A stretch of DNA of 64,000 nucleotides, taken from contig NC_092567.1 in the NCBI RefSeq assembly GCF_037975245.1, positions 7,626,714 to 7,690,713 of the forward strand, given 5' to 3'. Below, piece after piece: positions 60,488 to 64,000 of this stretch. The stretch comes from Apostichopus japonicus. Taxonomy: Eukaryota; Echinodermata; Holothuroidea; Aspidochirotida; Stichopodidae. Both the position numbers and the translations under genes were made by a program. The notes beneath the pieces are model-generated. The model saw nothing but the letters and a program-made list of their open reading frames with translations. It did no database searches and was not told the origin of the DNA. Numbering within the stretch: the first letter of the stretch is position 1; every line of letters begins with the position of its first letter.

Positions 60488-62826
60488 TGTTTCTACAGCA
60501 TTATGGAATATCTAAAATGGTATTTCAAGTTTTTTTTATTTTAATCTGAAGAAAATAAATACCTACACAGAAGACATATTTGTAGGTAACCCAAGCTACT
60601 TTCATATAAACCAACAAGTTGTCTTCCAGTTTTACAATTCTGGGAGTGTCAGGAGTTCTAGAAGACTTTATTCATATGAGCCTAGAAGGCAATTTTTATT
60701 TCAGTTTGGCAAATGGTAAAATGTACCAGAGGGTGTTGAGGTAGCTATTGTGTCATACTGTAGCAAGGTCATTACAAACATACCAAGTACTGGATTAATC
60801 CAGCAAGAATCCGATCGTTTTAATGTCCTTACTAGGGCGTAATCCTGTCAGTTGTATTTTGAGAAGATGAGTTAAAACTTTATATACATTATTTTAGTGA
60901 GAGTGAATGGAGATAAAAGAGTATTCCTCGATCTGCGACGCTATCCATAAAATCTACCACACATCTTTGAAACGTTATCAATACTGTTCAACACTTACCA
61001 TTAATGTGATTACCATCACATGGAGGAAATATCAGATGATGAACCATTCATTGTCCTTGTCAACACAGTATGAACGTGACTTCCATCAAAAACTGGTAAC
61101 TACAGGTGGAATAGGTGATCCCCTAACAGCTCGCTTCATAATTAACCTAATGAAGAGAAAAGAAAGTGATGTGAATGAGATTTAAGTCCTAATTATAGGA
61201 GACATTGAGAATGTCAGTCAGAAATAGTCTCTGGCTAACTACCATGTATACATGAACAATCACAGAGAAAAAAATACAGAGGAAGGAAAGTACAGTTCAG
61301 TTTCCAATAACCAGGTATTAAGTGTAAAAACAATTAGCCAGTTAAGCATCAAACTTGAACCGGGTTGTCCGTTGTTTAGTGGAAGTGGCACATAAAGGTG
61401 TGGTGCAGTGATATAAATGAGCTCCCAAAGGAGAGTCCAACCTCACACGAACCCAACCATGCATGGTTTGGGCTTGACTGAGAAATTTGTGAGATTTCGC
61501 ACCTCTCTTTCGTATTGAGGACAGAATGTCTTTTGAATTTCCACTCATTAGGAGATACTGTAATTGTATCTAATTTAGTGTGTCAGCTTTGGTGGATGTG
61601 TTTTCATATTATTTTTCTTTATTTAATGGCACCAGGCCCTCGAGACTGCATTGGCTACATTGACCTAGTTACACCATTCTCGGGGGGAAGGGGGGTCTCT
61701 TTCTAGATTTTAGATCACCAAAGGTTTATAAAGTACCCTGTTCAGCTGGTCAATAGCCATACAATATGGTTAGTTCTTTCTACAAATTTGGCAGATGAAG
61801 ACACTTAAAACCTCAAAATTTTGAGTTAAAAGTTTTGAGAGATGAAAAAGTCAAAATTTTGACTTTTGAGGTGAAAATCTTGAGATAAAAATTCCAAATA
61901 TTGAGAAAGCAAATTCCAAATTTTGAAATTTGGGGACACTTATATATTTTCTTAAGCTACCGTACTTAGTCGCCGAAGTAAGATCAGTCTTGAGACCAAT
62001 TAGATTTCTTAAATCCAACTGCAGTGACTGGCTCAGCAATGTTTAAAAATTAAACAAGCATAAGTGACAATTCTTTATTCACAGCTGTACATTCTCAGAT
62101 TAGTAGGAAGTATTTCCAATTGTGTTTATAGTGTTTATAGTGGCTGGACTTACAAGGGTAATGCAAAGCTCTCCAAATCTTCAGTACAGTGTTTTCACAT
62201 AGTTTTCTGGAATCTGCATTTTGAGCACATGAGGACATGTCAGTAATAGAAATACTTAATCTGATTTTACTCTGTGGAATATATAGCTGAGCCCTGGCCG
62301 GGTGCTGGGGGCTTCAGAAGAGCTCTGTTACATCTCTTCTACTTCATGTCCTCTTGTACTAAGTATGAAGCATGTAAATACATGTTAGAGAGAAAAATGT
62401 AATTTCTATGAAGTATAAATCTAAGCCCTGGTGGGAGTCCCTGGGGACTTTAGCTGAGGCATTTTCACTTTTCAGATATTTAATGTTCTCTGATAGTGAT
62501 TTTGCAGACCAAGTGGAGCCTATGGGGGAGGGGGGGGCCAAGTGCTGACCACCCTAATGCCAGTGCCTGTATATGTTTGAATATGTTTATGTTAAATGGT
62601 AGTTAGCTCTCAAATATGCAAGGAAGACATGTTATCACGACATGATATTGATAAAGAGTGGCAGGGAAATTTAAATTCCTTAACCATGCTTGCTAGCCAT
62701 CAGTTTGGTGAATCAAGTCACAACAACCAGATTTACTTCATTCTTACCATTCCTATGGAACTCTGTGCATCAAGAAGTGTAGGATACTGGAAGAAGCTTG
62801 ATAGGTTCATAGGTCCTGATCTCCTC
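60488..62826 (+). repeat. Long direct duplication, copy 2
   Basis: Partner of 51556-53893. Small indels separate the copies. In this copy a perfect 22-bp palindrome stands at 61846-61867 (half AAAAGTCAAAA), preceded by CTCAAAATTTTGAG, also palindromic; in copy 1 the same places are imperfect. Confidence 0.9.
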
Positions 62827-62994
62827 TATCAAGTACAGTCTCTGTCTTCATAATTACTAGAGGGTTTCTTCCTACCGTTGAATTATTACATCATGGAGCC
62901 GTCAGACTGAGCCTCAGTGATTTCTAAATCAAAAGTGAAACACTAAACATGAAATCAAATTAGTTATTCAGATATTTTTAGACTTCAGAAACAA

Positions 62995-63130
62995 AAGTAT
63001 ACTCACTTACAAAGAAAACCCATGGTAGCAGTTCCACTTTGATCCAATCATTGATCATTTTATGTTAGTGATTAGTGTTTGGTTTCTGAAGCTTTTTGAA
63101 AGTTCTTAGGAACTTTTGTATTCAGATAGC
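62995..63130 (-). repeat. Possible third, degraded antisense module
   Basis: On the minus strand, a TTTCAAAAAGCTTCAGAAAC segment followed by TTTGTAAGTGAGT resembles the modules at 51184 and 55985, but the frame has a stop and the acceptor is weak. Confidence 0.25.
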
Positions 63131-63251
63131 AACGTGACACTACAGCAGTCTTTGTGAGCAATCAACTTTACATGTTAGTTGTAAAAGACCCCTACACCTT
63201 TAGTAAGTAAATTATGTAAAGTGCATATTTGATTTGTGATATATATTGAAG

Positions 63252-63466
63252 CTAAAGATACGTCAATAGGAACTGAGCATTACCAGCACAAACCCTGGAA
63301 ATTCTGGATATGTTCCAATAATGGGTTGTCTTTGACCAGCAAGGGAAGTCTAAAGCACTGCAGTATTATGGGTGACAAACTACAAAAATGTTTGTATATG
63401 ATATGGGATATTGAATCTCAATCTCTGGAAAACCTTGCACTTCATTTGACCTTTACTCACTGGCAG
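63252..63466 (+). CDS. Candidate internal exon, unassigned
   Basis: A weak acceptor (ATATATATTGAAG) and a good donor (TGGCAG|GTTAGT) bracket 215 bp open in one frame. It encodes KDTSIGTEHYQHKPWKFWIC, SNNGLSLTSKGSLKHCSIMG and DKLQKCLYMIWDIESQSLEN, ending ALHLTFTHWQ. The Leu-rich ending could be the start of a leucine-rich or helical repeat, and the position downstream of the NLR gene makes a missing NLR 3' exon attractive. However, its entry phase (1) does not match the phase-0 end of exon 4. No family is recognised. Confidence 0.3.
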
Positions 63467-63560
63467 GTTAGTACTTAAATCTACAATATATATACCAGGA
63501 GAGGAAACAACTCCAGAGTACTTTAAGAGTAGGTTTTTATGACTACATAGTTTGAATAAA

Positions 63561-63844
63561 GGCCGTGGCTATTCTTACGACTAGTCGTAACAATTATTTA
63601 TAAACTATTCTTACGACATCGGCGAATTCATGCGAATTAAAAGTAAATAAAGCAACTGCGCATGTAGTAGGGGTAACCCTAACCCTAACTCTAACACTCA
63701 ATCCAACCCTTACCCTAAACCTAACCGGAAATTATTGTTTCTCCTGGTCTTAAAAAAAGTACTCCTAGTCGTAAAAATAGCAACTGTGCATGCGCAAAAG
63801 GGTATTATTGTTACAACTAGTCGTAAGAATATTTAGCCACTTTG
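63561..63844. mobile_element. MITE with 9-bp TSD and telomere-like core
   Basis: Inverted ends share GTGGCTA and TTCTTACGACTAGT...GTAACAAT (left 63565 onward, right up to 63840). The 9-mer TTGAATAAA stands on both sides (63552-63560 and 63845-63853). Internal TCTTACGAC/GTCGTAAGA words recur. The interior holds the CCCTAA-type run at 63672-63724. Confidence 0.72.
63672..63724 (+). repeat. Interstitial telomere-like repeat
   Basis: AACCCTAACCCTAACTCTAA is followed by degenerate CAATCC, AACCCTTACCC and TAAACCTAACC words. This is the complement of the TTAGGG animal telomere unit, decaying along its length. Confidence 0.8.
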
Positions 63845-64000
63845 TTGAATAAAACCTTTCAGATACAGTAGTTGGATGATCTCGCAAATGTAGAACACTT
63901 CCTCAATAAACTAATGTGATCAGTATTCTGAGGGAGGAAACCCTCTCCTTTAACTTGTAACCAACTAACAGGCTAGCATCACCATATTTCAGCTAGTCCT

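Noticed and set aside
52031-61185. Shared MNHSLSLSTQYE frames in the duplicated blocks
   Set aside because: The similarity follows from the DNA duplication. The frames have indels and no recognisable domain, so coding is not supported.
1-64000. CRISPR arrays, bacterial operons, tRNA or rRNA genes
   Set aside because: Tandem arrays here lack unique spacers, introns and LINE/hAT elements show a eukaryote, and no tRNA fold or rRNA segment was recognised on either strand.

Overview
This 64 kb window is eukaryotic: AT-rich, gene-poor and intron-rich, and crowded with non-autonomous DNA transposons, simple repeats and segmental duplications. The only confidently recognised host gene is a death-fold plus NACHT NLR-type receptor. 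That gene, the 3' end of a CR1/L2-type LINE, and many poly-G-bearing hAT-like MITEs together suggest a marine invertebrate deuterostome. An echinoderm is most likely, but this is inferred from general features and no marker gene settles it.

Layout. 1-4.6 kb holds MITE debris and a minisatellite of palindromic units. 4.6-10.3 kb contains a possible plus-strand gene whose candidate exons (4601-4777, 9399-9442, 9795-about 10046, perhaps 10148-10275) encode an Asp/Gly-rich acidic stretch followed by a Lys/Arg-rich stretch. Its introns carry a 3-copy tandem repeat, a CRE-like 20-bp repeat and a 5'-truncated LINE on the minus strand. 11.4-13.6 kb is a cluster of hAT-like MITEs, one with a perfect 8-bp target-site duplication (TSD). 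17.29-19.86 kb is a 2.57 kb DNA transposon with about 420-bp inverted arms, a perfect 6-bp TSD and a decayed transposase fragment. 19.9-25.6 kb shows no gene. 25.6-26.4 kb is a hAT-like element. 27.6-36.8 kb contains two copies of a segmental duplication. The left copy is followed by two adjacent elements that share a 9-bp TSD three times; the right copy is split by a MITE whose empty site survives in the left copy. 38.94-40.46 kb is a long GGATGGATA-type satellite that makes artefactual Pro/Ser/His/Ile-rich reading frames.

42.44-50.69 kb is the NLR gene. Five plus-strand exons join in compatible phases into a predicted 676-residue protein: a DED-like domain, NACHT with Walker A and B, and a helical C-terminal part with no leucine-rich repeats in the model. 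Downstream, 51.2-63.5 kb carries duplicated blocks (51.56-53.89 kb against 60.49-62.83 kb), a small antisense exon-like module repeated up to three times, a candidate further plus-strand exon at 63.25-63.47 kb, and a terminal MITE containing telomere-like repeats.

The genes do not form an operon or pathway. The functional theme is one innate-immune receptor locus in a repeat-rich, recently duplicated neighbourhood. All coordinates, phases and repeat matches were read by eye, so percent identities are not given.
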